Source: Sediminicola sp040566555
Lineage (GTDB): Bacteria; Bacteroidota; Bacteroidia; Flavobacteriales; Flavobacteriaceae
Length of the DNA stretch: 64,000 nt
Reading direction: 5' to 3'
NCBI RefSeq assembly: GCF_040566555.1
Contig: NZ_JBEWYP010000008.1
Coordinates: forward strand, 1-64,000
Shown here: in pieces, positions 46,471-55,881 of the stretch
Position numbering within the stretch: the first letter of the stretch is position 1
Layout of the letters: each line of letters starts with the position of its first letter
Notes under the pieces: generated by a model
Databases searched by the model: none
What the model saw: the letters and a program-made list of their open reading frames with translations, nothing else
Told to the model about the DNA's origin: nothing
Made by a program: the position numbers and the translations under genes

Positions 46471-48504
46471 ATGGACAAAAAAAACCTAATATTTATCGGT
46501 TTATTGGTATTGATCCTCGTTGGCTGTAACCAAAAAACCAAAAAGAAAAATGATTCTTCACACAAGTCATTTAGTTTCCTTTCCATTTCGGAGGACATTT
46601 TAAATTATAAGGGCTCTCCTAAAAACAAAAGTGATAGGGATATGCTTATGTTTTCTGACCAGGGAGCTTGGTTTGCCTTTAGTTTGCCAGATGACAATTT
46701 CAATTCTGGAGGATTTTCAGGACCTTTCCTTTTGACCCAACAAAATGGGGTATGGCTTAGTTCTGCTTTAGCAAAATTTGATTTATCAACAGATGTGCCA
46801 GGTACTGGTATCAATTGGAAAATACATCGTATTTCACAAAGAAGTTACGCTAGCCATTTGGAACAGACCTTTGGTAATGATTCAATAAAAATAGCTCAGC
46901 AGCTTGTTTTTCTTTCAGGCCATACTGCCATACAACGAACTCTAATAACCAATACTTCTTCTAAAGCTATAACCATAAATACGAATTTCAAGGGGGAATT
47001 ATTTGACGTTGGAGTCACGGTATCCAAACATGATAATGGTCTAATATTTTCTTCTGATAAAAGCCCTGCCGTTGGGTATTTGCGAGTGGTTAATGAGGAG
47101 GGAAATATTTTTGTATTGGATAGTACTGGTTATAGTATAAACAATCCGGCCGTATTATTACATCCTAACGAATCAAAAGAGTATGTTGTGGCACAGACCT
47201 TTATTTTTCCAGAATATTCCATGGAAAAGGAAAAAAAAGCAATAGCATCTTTTAATTTTGATTCTGTCTTGGAAGCCAGAAAATATGAAAAAGAAAACCA
47301 ATTATCAGCATTAATTGGTCAAAGCAAGGATGAATTTAAAGCCAAAAAATATTCTAAACTTTTGTCCAAAGCACTTCTCACCCTACAAAACAATTGGCGA
47401 ATACCTGCAGGAGAATTAAAGCACCAAGGGCTATTCCCCAGTTATCATTATGAATGGTTTCACGGGTTTTGGTCCTGGGATTCTTGGAAGCATGCGGTTG
47501 GACTTTCTATTTATGATCAAGAATTGGCCAAAGATCAAATTCGGGCAATGTTCGATTATCAGACAGACAACGGATTTGTTTTGGATTGTATTTATAGGGA
47601 TACAACAATAGAAGCCCATAATTACAGGGATACCAAACCGCCATTGGCAGCATGGGCAGTTGTTAAGGTATTGGAAAAGAATGAAGACCCGAAATTTTTA
47701 AGGGAAATGTACCCTAAGCTTATAAAATACCATTACTGGTGGTACAATAACAGAGATCACGATAAGGACGGACTTTGTGAATTTGGATCCACCGATGGCA
47801 CCATATTGGCAGCAAAGTGGGAAAGTGGAATGGATAATGCCATTCGTTTTGATAATGCAGCCATATTAAAAAATTCAGAAGATGCCTATTCCTTAAATCA
47901 GGAAAGTGTGGACCTGAATGCATATTTATATGCAGAAAAATTGTATTTGGCCTCGTTGGCCGAGGCTATGGAAAAGATTGATGATGCAAGAACCTTGAAG
48001 TCGGAAGCTGCCATTTTAAAGAAACAGATCCAGGAACAGTTTTACGATAGTGAAGATGGTTGGTTTTATGATACCAATATTGAAGGCACCAATTTTATTA
48101 AGGGAGCGGGCAGTGAAGCTTGGACTCCGCTATGGGCCAAAGCAGCTACCGAAGAGCAAGCTGAAAAGGTAAAAGAGAAAATGATGAATCCTCAAAAGTT
48201 CTATTCCAAAGTGCCTTTTCAGACCATGTCCAAAGATCATCCAAAGTTTGATCCTTTAAATGGATACTGGCGAGGGCCCAATTGGTTGGATCAAGCCTAT
48301 TTTGGAATCCAAGGTTTAAGGAATTATGGTTATGACGAGGAAGCTGATAGTGCAACAATTAAACTCTTGGAAGGTGCCAATGGTATCCTTGATAAAGGAA
48401 CCCCAATAAGAGAGAATTATCATCCAATTACAGGTGAAGGACTGTATGCCAAAAATTTTAGTTGGAGTGCGGCCCATATCATAATGATGCTGACAAAGGA
48501 TTAA
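46471..48504 (+). CDS. GH63-type glycoside hydrolase lipoprotein
   Basis: A 677-residue lipoprotein (lipobox LVGC, Cys19) with an (alpha/alpha)6-barrel glycosidase domain. An N-terminal beta-sandwich (about 45-290) precedes the barrel, whose conserved aromatic and acidic motifs include EWFHGFWSWDSWKHA (D337), WESGMDNAIRF, GYWRGPNW and ENYHPITGEG. This resembles GH63 (YgjK-like, mannosyl-oligosaccharide glucosidase group). It would trim alpha-linked glucose or a related sugar outside the cytoplasm. It is divergent from the sigma/FecR/SusCD genes and is likely part of their glycan-utilisation locus. The fusion-enzyme gene follows after 43 bases. Confidence 0.8.
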   Translation: MDKKNLIFIGLLVLILVGCNQKTKKKNDSSHKSFSFLSISEDILNYKGSPKNKSDRDMLMFSDQGAWFAFSLPDDNFNSGGFSGPFLLTQQNGVWLSSALAKFDLSTDVPGTGINWKIHRISQRSYASHLEQTFGNDSIKIAQQLVFLSGHTAIQRTLITNTSSKAITINTNFKGELFDVGVTVSKHDNGLIFSSDKSPAVGYLRVVNEEGNIFVLDSTGYSINNPAVLLHPNESKEYVVAQTFIFPEYSMEKEKKAIASFNFDSVLEARKYEKENQLSALIGQSKDEFKAKKYSKLLSKALLTLQNNWRIPAGELKHQGLFPSYHYEWFHGFWSWDSWKHAVGLSIYDQELAKDQIRAMFDYQTDNGFVLDCIYRDTTIEAHNYRDTKPPLAAWAVVKVLEKNEDPKFLREMYPKLIKYHYWWYNNRDHDKDGLCEFGSTDGTILAAKWESGMDNAIRFDNAAILKNSEDAYSLNQESVDLNAYLYAEKLYLASLAEAMEKIDDARTLKSEAAILKKQIQEQFYDSEDGWFYDTNIEGTNFIKGAGSEAWTPLWAKAATEEQAEKVKEKMMNPQKFYSKVPFQTMSKDHPKFDPLNGYWRGPNWLDQAYFGIQGLRNYGYDEEADSATIKLLEGANGILDKGTPIRENYHPITGEGLYAKNFSWSAAHIIMMLTKD

Positions 48505-48547
48505 GTAAATAAAAACTAAGTGGACCTATATTGAGAATCATATTCTA

Positions 48548-51500
48548 ATGGAATACAACAAAATCAAAATAACAGCGCACCAGGCAGAACAAATATGCTT
48601 GGAACTTTTTAATATTAAGGGAGGTGCCAAACCACTTCCTGGGGAAATCGATTTCAATTTTAAACTTGATAATGGCAATGGGGAAGGGTACATTTTAAAA
48701 ATATCCCGGCCCAATGAGAATGAGAAATATTTGGATTTTCAACAAAAGCTATTGCAGCATGTATGGGATCACGGACAAGGATTGATATCCCCAAAGGTGA
48801 TCAATGATGTCAATGGGATGTCAATCTCTGAATTTAATGACGAAAATGGGCAACTGAGGAAAGTCCGACTCCTATCTTGGATCTCAGGGAGGGTCTGGAG
48901 TTCAGTAAATCCACAATTAGACGACCTTCGCTATAGTCTGGGGGAACAAGCGGGTAAATTGACCAAGGCCCTGCAAGGGTTTGAACATGAAGAAGCGCAT
49001 AGGCAATTGGATTGGGATGTGGCGCAAGCTGCTTGGACAGAATCCCATATTGATTTGTTCAAGGGGGAAGAAAGGGAAATTATTTTGGAATTTCAGGAAG
49101 AATTTAAAAAGGCCCAACCTACCTATTCCGAACTGAGAAAAGCCGTAGTTCATAATGATGCCAATGATAACAACGTTATTGTTTCTTTGGATCTGATTGA
49201 CCCCAAAGTAATTTCAGCTATAGATTTTGGGGACGCAGTACATACCCAGATCATTAATGATTTGGCCATTGCATGTGCTTATACCATAATGCACCATAAT
49301 GACCCGTTGGCCGCGGCATTGCCCATTGTAAAAGGGTACCACAGCGCCTTTGCTTTAGCTCCTACGGAATTGGGGCATTTGTATCTTGCCATTGCCATGA
49401 GGTTGGTTATTTCTGTAACCAAATCGGCCATCAATAAAATTAAGGAACCAGATAACCATTATCTGCTGGTAAGTGAAAAACCTGCATGGGAACTGCTCCA
49501 AAAATGGAAATTGGTAGACGCTGAATTTGCCCACTATAGTTTTAGGGCTGTTTGCGGATTTAGCGCTCACCCAAATGAGGAGGAATTTTCAAAATGGGCA
49601 AGCCAACAGTCATTCTCCTTGGAAAAATTGTTTCCAACCATCAAATCCAACAAAGTACATCACCTCGACCTGAGTGTGTCCAGTACCTGGATAGGGCATC
49701 AAAAAGATTTTAATGATTTGGATTATTTCCAATTCAAGATCAATAGGTTACAAAATGAAGTTCCATCCAAAATATTGGCAGGGGGCTATTTGGAACCTAG
49801 ACCTATTTACACTTCGGACGCCTATGATAAAATCGGGAATAAAGGAAGGGAAAGTCGGACTATACATTTAGGGGTCGATTTTTGGCTTTTGGCATTAACT
49901 CCGGTTCATGCACTATTTGAAGGAGAGGTAGTAGCTGCAGTTAATGATGCAGGAGACAAGGAATATGGGGGTTTGGTGATTCTTAAACATCAGGAAAGTG
50001 ACCTGGAATTTTACACCCTTTATGGCCATTTGACGGTTTCCAGTGCACTGAAACACAAGGTTGGGGATAAAGTTGGCGTTGGAGAAACCATTGGAGAACT
50101 GGGGAGTTATCCCGAAAACGGAAATTGGGCTGCCCATTTGCATTTTCAAGTGATGTTGTCCATGCTCAATTATAAAATTGATTATCCGGGAGTGGCTTAT
50201 TATAATCAGCTGTCGGTATGGAAGAGCATTTGTCCAGATCCAAATTTGTTGTTCAAATCAGAGGCCCTACGTGCCAGTAATTCTACCTCCAATGATGAGA
50301 TCATTGCCTATAGAAAGCGTCATTTGGGCAAGAGTCTCAGCTTGCAATACAAAACCCCCATTAAAATGGTTAGGGGGGCCGGGCAGTATCTACTGGATCA
50401 GTATGGAAGAAAGTACTTGGATACCGTGAACAATGTGGCGCATGTAGGCCATGAGCATCCCGATGTGGTAAAGGCAGGGCAGGAACAGATGGCACTGATC
50501 AATACCAATACCCGCTATCTGCATGAGAATATAAATAATCTGGCCAAAGAACTTTTAGAAACACTTCCTACTGAACTAAGTGTGCTGCATTTTGTGAATT
50601 CAGGTAGCGAGGCCAATGAATTGGCCATTAGGATGGTAAAAGCGGTTACCGGTGAAAAAGATATCATAGCTTCTGAAGTTGGGTACCATGGAAATACCAA
50701 TATGTGTATTGATATCAGCTCCTATAAATTTGATGGTAAAGGAGGAAAAGGAGCCCCGGAACATACCCATATTTTTCCATTACCGGATGCGTTCAGGGGA
50801 AATTATAGAGGTGAACAAACAGGGGAAGCCTATGCTGGGGAAGTACAAAAACAAATAGACATTATCCATGGAAAAGGAAGGGGAGTAGGTGGATTTATCA
50901 TAGAGCCCATTATTAGTTGTGGCGGACAAATAAACCTGCCTGAGGGATTTCTTGATTTGGCCTATAAAAATGTCAGGGCTGCAGGCGGACTCTGTATATC
51001 CGATGAGGTTCAAGTGGGTTGTGGCCGAATGGGAAAAACCTTTTGGGGTTTCCAATTGCACGGGGTGATCCCGGATATTGTGACCATAGGAAAGCCATTG
51101 GGCAACGGACATCCTTTGGCAGCGGTTGCCTGTACCAAGGAGGTAGCCGAAAAGTTTGCCAATGGAATGGAGTTTTTCAACACTTTTGGAGGAAACCCTG
51201 TTTCCTGCGCCATAGGGGCTGAAGTAATAAAAGTGGTGAAAAGGGAAAGATTGCAGGCCCATGCCCTAAAGGTGGGTGAATTTCTAAAATCAGAACTCAA
51301 AAAGCTTGCAATGGACTTTCCCATAATTGGGGATGTTAGGGGGGAAGGTTTGTTTTTGGGCATTGAATTGGTAGATGCTTCCATGAATCCCTTGGCAGAG
51401 CAAACCGATTACTTGGCCAATAGAATGAAAGATCACGGGATATTGATGAGCACAGATGGACCCGACCATAATGTGCTAAAAATAAAACCACCAATGGTTT

Positions 51501-51592
51501 TCACTTTAGAAAATGCAAAGGAATTGATCTTTTATCTAAGGAAAATATTGGCTGAAGATTTTATGAAAATGACCGCAGAAGAAATAAAATAA
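48548..51592 (+). CDS. APH kinase / M23 peptidase / class III aminotransferase fusion
   Basis: A 1014-residue three-part fusion. Residues 1-330 are an aminoglycoside-phosphotransferase-type kinase (catalytic HNDANDNN with H202 and D204, metal Asp226 in AIDFGD). Residues about 420-560 are an M23 (LytM) metallopeptidase with zinc ligands H440, D444 and H532 and catalytic H494 and H530 all present. Residues about 590-1014 are a class III PLP enzyme (PLP Lys849 in IGKPLGNG). The kinase plus PLP parts match the pair known for hydroxylysine kinase and 5-phosphohydroxylysine or ethanolamine-phosphate phospho-lyases: phosphorylate a hydroxy-amine, then eliminate ammonia and phosphate. Why a peptidase sits between is unknown. 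No signal peptide, so cytoplasmic. Confidence 0.85.
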   Translation: MEYNKIKITAHQAEQICLELFNIKGGAKPLPGEIDFNFKLDNGNGEGYILKISRPNENEKYLDFQQKLLQHVWDHGQGLISPKVINDVNGMSISEFNDENGQLRKVRLLSWISGRVWSSVNPQLDDLRYSLGEQAGKLTKALQGFEHEEAHRQLDWDVAQAAWTESHIDLFKGEEREIILEFQEEFKKAQPTYSELRKAVVHNDANDNNVIVSLDLIDPKVISAIDFGDAVHTQIINDLAIACAYTIMHHNDPLAAALPIVKGYHSAFALAPTELGHLYLAIAMRLVISVTKSAINKIKEPDNHYLLVSEKPAWELLQKWKLVDAEFAHYSFRAVCGFSAHPNEEEFSKWASQQSFSLEKLFPTIKSNKVHHLDLSVSSTWIGHQKDFNDLDYFQFKINRLQNEVPSKILAGGYLEPRPIYTSDAYDKIGNKGRESRTIHLGVDFWLLALTPVHALFEGEVVAAVNDAGDKEYGGLVILKHQESDLEFYTLYGHLTVSSALKHKVGDKVGVGETIGELGSYPENGNWAAHLHFQVMLSMLNYKIDYPGVAYYNQLSVWKSICPDPNLLFKSEALRASNSTSNDEIIAYRKRHLGKSLSLQYKTPIKMVRGAGQYLLDQYGRKYLDTVNNVAHVGHEHPDVVKAGQEQMALINTNTRYLHENINNLAKELLETLPTELSVLHFVNSGSEANELAIRMVKAVTGEKDIIASEVGYHGNTNMCIDISSYKFDGKGGKGAPEHTHIFPLPDAFRGNYRGEQTGEAYAGEVQKQIDIIHGKGRGVGGFIIEPIISCGGQINLPEGFLDLAYKNVRAAGGLCISDEVQVGCGRMGKTFWGFQLHGVIPDIVTIGKPLGNGHPLAAVACTKEVAEKFANGMEFFNTFGGNPVSCAIGAEVIKVVKRERLQAHALKVGEFLKSELKKLAMDFPIIGDVRGEGLFLGIELVDASMNPLAEQTDYLANRMKDHGILMSTDGPDHNVLKIKPPMVFTLENAKELIFYLRKILAEDFMKMTAEEIK

Positions 51593-51696
51593 TCAAACAA
51601 ATAGTGCAAATGAACACAATAGATAACTCCCTGGCCAGGGTGCTATTTCCAAATTGATTGTAGGCACTATTATGAAACCATACCCATTTAAAAGGT

Positions 51697-52203
51697 TCAA
51701 TTTGGATGTTTCTTAATCATTTTTAAAATGGACCTTCTGACTGCAGGGGATAAGGAATCCATAAATTTTTCCTGGGTGAGCAGTACTAATTCGTTGGTTA
51801 GATCAGGGTATTTACGGGCAATTTTTTGGATACATTTAAAGGCGGTAAACCGCACTGATGGTTTCTTCTCCGTTTGTTTCCATAAAGACACACACAAATC
51901 GTATAAATAGCCTTCCTGCTCCTCATCAAGATGCATTTCTAGAAGAATTTTTATTAATTCGCGCTGATGACCATCTGACTTATTTTTGATATTATCCAGT
52001 ATTCGCTGAATATGATCTTGGATCCGAGGTTCGTTTTTTTCAATACAACTCCATAACAACCAAGCGGCCCGCCATGAATAGGGTTGTTTGTCCGATACGG
52101 CAAGGTCAATGGCCTCATCATAAAACTCCGGATGTGAATTCATATACGAAATCATTTCAGCTTTATGTGAATGCGTCAAAACATATTCCAACTTAGTTTC
52201 CAT
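51697..52203 (-). CDS. HEAT-like repeat protein, 168 aa
   Basis: A small all-helical cytoplasmic protein. Paired helices of about 35 residues (EAIDLAVSDKQPYSWRAAWLLW, DLCVSLWKQTEKKPSVRFTAFKCIQKIA, LSPAVRRSILKMIKK) resemble HEAT/armadillo repeats, a protein-binding scaffold. No catalytic motif. It is convergent with the fusion enzyme and has no clear operon partner, although the 54-aa gene lies upstream on the same strand. Confidence 0.65.
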   Translation of the reverse strand: METKLEYVLTHSHKAEMISYMNSHPEFYDEAIDLAVSDKQPYSWRAAWLLWSCIEKNEPRIQDHIQRILDNIKNKSDGHQRELIKILLEMHLDEEQEGYLYDLCVSLWKQTEKKPSVRFTAFKCIQKIARKYPDLTNELVLLTQEKFMDSLSPAVRRSILKMIKKHPN

Positions 52204-52369
52204 GAATATATGAATGTGAAAAAATAAATAATACTATATCTACTGTACAACTTCTAATGTCATAGACTATACTTTTGCTTTAAGTGAGTGGTCAATTAGT
52301 TAGATATAGAACTGATAGTACATCATATTTTATGTCACTTGATGCAAAATATTTAAACTACATATTGAT

Positions 52370-52534
52370 TTACTTTTTCAAATCATCGGTAACAACTCCC
52401 GCCACTACGCCAATAATCAATCCAAATAAGGAGCCAAAAGAAACTCCATATCCCATGTTCCCAGTTACAGCACCATAAATGATACCAATTAACAATCCAA
52501 GAATAAAGCCGTAGGGTATGTATTTTAAATTCAT
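52370..52534 (-). CDS. Glycine-zipper small membrane protein, 54 aa
   Basis: A short gene missed by length cut-offs. Reading leftward from the ATG at 52534, it gives MNLKYIPYGF, then glycine-spaced hydrophobic segments (FILGLLIGIIYGAVTGN and VSFGSLFGLIIGVVAGVV) and a charged TDDLKK tail before TAA. Repeated G-x3-G spacing is the glycine-zipper pattern of small membrane proteins. Two short helices could form a hairpin in the membrane. The opposite strand frame at 52284-52478 is its shadow. Function unknown. Confidence 0.6.
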   Translation of the reverse strand: MNLKYIPYGFILGLLIGIIYGAVTGNMGYGVSFGSLFGLIIGVVAGVVTDDLKK

Positions 52535-52918
52535 AAAAAGTATAAGATTAGAGTCGATTCGTGACTTATGGTGATTATTGTACCCTCAAGTTAACCTATT
52601 TCTTAAGAATTTTCAAATGGAATAAATTTGATAGCATTATACCTAGATGCTGTAACCCGTCATTTTCGATAAGAAAAATTCTCTATTACTGGGAATCCTT
52701 ATGTATGCAGTGGTATATTACAGGGCAATAGTTAGTTGTCAAGATTCACCATTAAAATGTCATCACTGCTTTTATTATCAAAACATATTTCATCACATCT
52801 AGGTTAAATAGAAGTTAAAAATGATCCATAGGTATTATCTATGATGATAGTCATTTGGATAACTATTTAATTTGGTAAATTTAGAATCATAAGTAGAATA
52901 GTATAAAAAATCATAAAA
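52535..52918. other. Intergenic region upstream of katG with an OxyR-like site
   Basis: About 380 AT-rich bases without a gene. Its right part holds the katG regulatory region (OxyR-like site and a near -7 element). Confidence 0.6.
52828..52842 (+). promoter_or_regulatory. OxyR-like half-site upstream of katG
   Basis: ATAGGTATTATCTAT matches ATAGnTnnnAnCTAT, the OxyR dimer half-site consensus, at every fixed base. It ends 76 bases before the katG ATG. A second ATAG (52847) and CTAT (52863) follow at irregular spacing, so the tetramer site is imperfect. OxyR commonly activates katG. Confidence 0.5.
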
Positions 52919-55168
52919 ATGGAAGATAATAAAACAGACTCCCACGGTAATGCTTTCGATGTTAACAATTCGGAAGCTGGTAAATGTCCCTTTTTGAATG
53001 GGGAAATGAACCAAGTGGCCGGAGGAGGAACTAGTATCAGGGACTGGTGGCCTAATCAGCTAAAATTGAATATTCTCAGGCAGAATTCCTCCTTGGTTGA
53101 TCCTATGGACAAAGATTTCAATTATGCTGAAGAGTTCAATTCCTTGGATTTGAAAGAGATTAAAAAAGATTTGTATGACCTGATGACGGATAGCCAAGAT
53201 TGGTGGCCAGCAGATTACGGACATTACGGTCCATTTTTTATACGTATGGCTTGGCACAGTGCCGGGACCTACCGTATTGGTGATGGCCGCGGAGGAGCTG
53301 GTTCTGGCTCGCAACGTTTTGCGCCCTTGAACAGTTGGCCGGATAATGCAAATCTTGATAAGGCCCGACTTCTGTTATGGCCTATCAAACAAAAATATGG
53401 CAAGAAGATATCATGGGCAGATTTGATGATATTGGCAGGAAACTGTGCACATGAATCTATGGGATTGCCCATGTTCGGTTTTGCCGGTGGCCGTGAAGAT
53501 ATTTGGCAGCCAGAAGAAGATATATACTGGGGCTCCGAGACCGAATGGCTTGGAAACAAAGAAAGATATAGTGAAGAAGGAAAACTTGAAAATCCTCTAG
53601 GTGCAGCCCATATGGGATTGATCTATGTGAACCCTGAAGGCCATAACGCAAACCCTGATCCTGTGGAAGCTGCACATTACATTCGTGAGACCTTCGGCCG
53701 TATGGCAATGAACGATTATGAAACGGTAGCCTTGATCGCAGGTGGACATACATTTGGGAAGACCCATGGTGCCGCCAGTGATACTGATTATGTCGAAGCA
53801 GAACCGGCAGGAGCCCCCATTGAAATGCAGGGCATGGGATGGAAGAGCAATTTTGGTTCCGGTATTGGAGCTGATACTATTACCAGTGGTTTGGAAGGTG
53901 CCTGGACCAATACACCTACACAATGGAGCCACACCTACTTTAAAAACCTATTCGGTTTTGAATGGGAATTGACGAAAAGTCCGGCTGGGGCTTGGCAATA
54001 CAAGCCGGTAGGGGATGCTGGTGCCGGTACCGTACCAGATGCCCATGACCCAGAAAAGAAACATGCGCCCTTTATGTTGGTAACAGATCTGTCCTTACGT
54101 ATGGATCCGGCCTATGAAAAAATTTCCAGACACTTTTTGGAAAATCCGAAAGAGTTTGCCGATGCGTATTCACGTGCTTGGTTTAAACTGACCCACCGCG
54201 ATATGGGACCCATAGAGCGCTATTTGGGTCCGGAAGTGCCCCAGGAAGAATTAATCTGGCAAGATCCCGTTCCTGCTATTGATCATGCCTTGATCAATGA
54301 TAATGATGCTGAAGATCTAAAGCAAACAATCTTAGGATCAGGTTTATCAGTTTCCGAATTGGTTTCGACTGCTTGGGCATCAGCATCGACCTTTCGCGGG
54401 TCCGATAAGCGTGGTGGTGCAAATGGAGCCCGTGTGAGATTGGCTCCACAGAAGGATTGGAAAGTGAACAATCCGCAGCAATTGGCAAAGGTTCTAAAGA
54501 CCCTTGAGGGAATTCAAGAGAAATTCAATAACGCCCAAACAGGAAACAAAAGAATATCACTGGCAGATTTAATTGTTTTGGCTGGTTCCGCTGCTGTTGA
54601 AAAGGCAGCAAAAGATGCAGGACACGATATTCAAGTGCCATTTGCGGCTGGGCGTTCGGACGCAACTGCAGAACAAACCGATGCAGAAGCATTTGAAGCC
54701 TTGGAGCCACGGGCAGATGGTTTCCGCAATTATGTAAAATCTGGCTTGACCCTTAAAGCAGAGGAGCTTTTGGTGGATAAAGCACAATTGATGACCTTGA
54801 CGGCCCCTGAAATGACAGTATTGGTTGGGGGAATGCGAGTTTTGAATGCCAATTATGACCATTCAAAACATGGCGTATTTACTGATAAACCTGGTACGCT
54901 GACCAACGACTTCTTTGTGAATCTGTTGAATATGGGCACTACGTGGAAAGCAACATCTGCTGATGATAATGTCTTTGAGGGAAGCGACAGAAAAACAGGT
55001 GCAGTAAAATGGACAGGTACGCGTGTTGACCTAATTTTCGGATCAAACTCTGAACTACGTGCACTTGCTGAGGTCTATGGTTGTGCAGACTCCCAAATGA
55101 AATTCGTTAGAGATTTTGTGGCTGCTTGGACCAAGGTGATGAACCTTGATCGGTTCGACTTAGTCTAA
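52919..55168 (+). CDS. katG: Catalase-peroxidase KatG
   Basis: A 749-residue bifunctional heme enzyme that removes hydrogen peroxide. In the N-terminal catalytic half the distal Arg109, Trp112 and His113 lie in RMAWHSAGTYR, the proximal heme His277 lies in GGHTFGKTHG, and Tyr236 in LIYVNPEG completes the Met-Tyr-Trp adduct required for catalase activity. The inactive C-terminal duplicate follows (about 430-749). Length is normal and no signal peptide is seen, so it acts in the cytoplasm. Regulated probably by OxyR; a terminator follows. Confidence 0.97.
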   Translation: MEDNKTDSHGNAFDVNNSEAGKCPFLNGEMNQVAGGGTSIRDWWPNQLKLNILRQNSSLVDPMDKDFNYAEEFNSLDLKEIKKDLYDLMTDSQDWWPADYGHYGPFFIRMAWHSAGTYRIGDGRGGAGSGSQRFAPLNSWPDNANLDKARLLLWPIKQKYGKKISWADLMILAGNCAHESMGLPMFGFAGGREDIWQPEEDIYWGSETEWLGNKERYSEEGKLENPLGAAHMGLIYVNPEGHNANPDPVEAAHYIRETFGRMAMNDYETVALIAGGHTFGKTHGAASDTDYVEAEPAGAPIEMQGMGWKSNFGSGIGADTITSGLEGAWTNTPTQWSHTYFKNLFGFEWELTKSPAGAWQYKPVGDAGAGTVPDAHDPEKKHAPFMLVTDLSLRMDPAYEKISRHFLENPKEFADAYSRAWFKLTHRDMGPIERYLGPEVPQEELIWQDPVPAIDHALINDNDAEDLKQTILGSGLSVSELVSTAWASASTFRGSDKRGGANGARVRLAPQKDWKVNNPQQLAKVLKTLEGIQEKFNNAQTGNKRISLADLIVLAGSAAVEKAAKDAGHDIQVPFAAGRSDATAEQTDAEAFEALEPRADGFRNYVKSGLTLKAEELLVDKAQLMTLTAPEMTVLVGGMRVLNANYDHSKHGVFTDKPGTLTNDFFVNLLNMGTTWKATSADDNVFEGSDRKTGAVKWTGTRVDLIFGSNSELRALAEVYGCADSQMKFVRDFVAAWTKVMNLDRFDLV

Positions 55169-55881
55169 AGCATACTGGGCTGAAGATTATGAGCCCAAGC
55201 GTATTTATATAATAAAAAAAGGTGGCCTAAGTATATGCCACCTTTTTTATTTCGTGTCCTTAGGTAGTCAATAATTTCGCTGGTACTCCTACAAAAGATA
55301 TGATGTATTTCAAATTTGTTGCTTAAATGAGTTGTAATACATCTATATGTTTTGATTAAACACCTTGGCCGAAGGCAATAAATTATTGTCTGGAGTTTTA
55401 CATTGTTAATTCTATTTGCCTCCTAAGGCTTAATTATTAGGGCCCTGTAGGATGTACTAGGCGTATTTTTTCAAGAATGTTTGAAAAAGTGCATCAATAA
55501 AATAATTTCAGATATATACCCATCTATAATTCTCCTTAGGAACAAGATCTTTAAAATAGAAAAAGAAAATAGCTTAGTCTTTTTAAATCATTCAATAGCC
55601 ATCATAATCTTCGTTTCCATATTCATTAAAGTATAGCTTGTTTGTTTAGTAGTTTCAGCAAACAGTTTTGTTATGCATTGAAAGTTTTAATCAAACCGGA
55701 ACTTTTAATTAATAAAAGATTCAATATTGCCGTTGCATATTTCATGAGGGGCGTAAGCGGATGGGTAAAATCATACAACTAGTTGTCCTGGAAGTTATGA
55801 TTTTGAAAATTAAATCGGAAAATTACATTCCTACAGCTAAGAAGGCACAATAATTCTATTTGCCAAGTGGAATTTTATACA
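55169..55881. other. Intergenic region after katG and before the T6SS operon end
   Basis: About 700 bases. It contains the katG terminator; beyond it there is no frame, tRNA or repeat that I can support. Confidence 0.6.
55213..55250 (+). terminator. Terminator after katG
   Basis: AAAAAAGGTGGC pairs with GCCACCTTTTTT around a 12-base loop. Confidence 0.88.

Noticed and set aside
52284..52478. 64-codon plus-strand frame downstream of the HEAT-like gene
   Set aside because: It is antisense to the 54-aa glycine-zipper frame, whose composition is that of a real membrane protein.
55251..55881. Search for a T6SS effector or immunity gene in the katG-tssF gap
   Set aside because: No frame of useful length or start signal was found on either strand.
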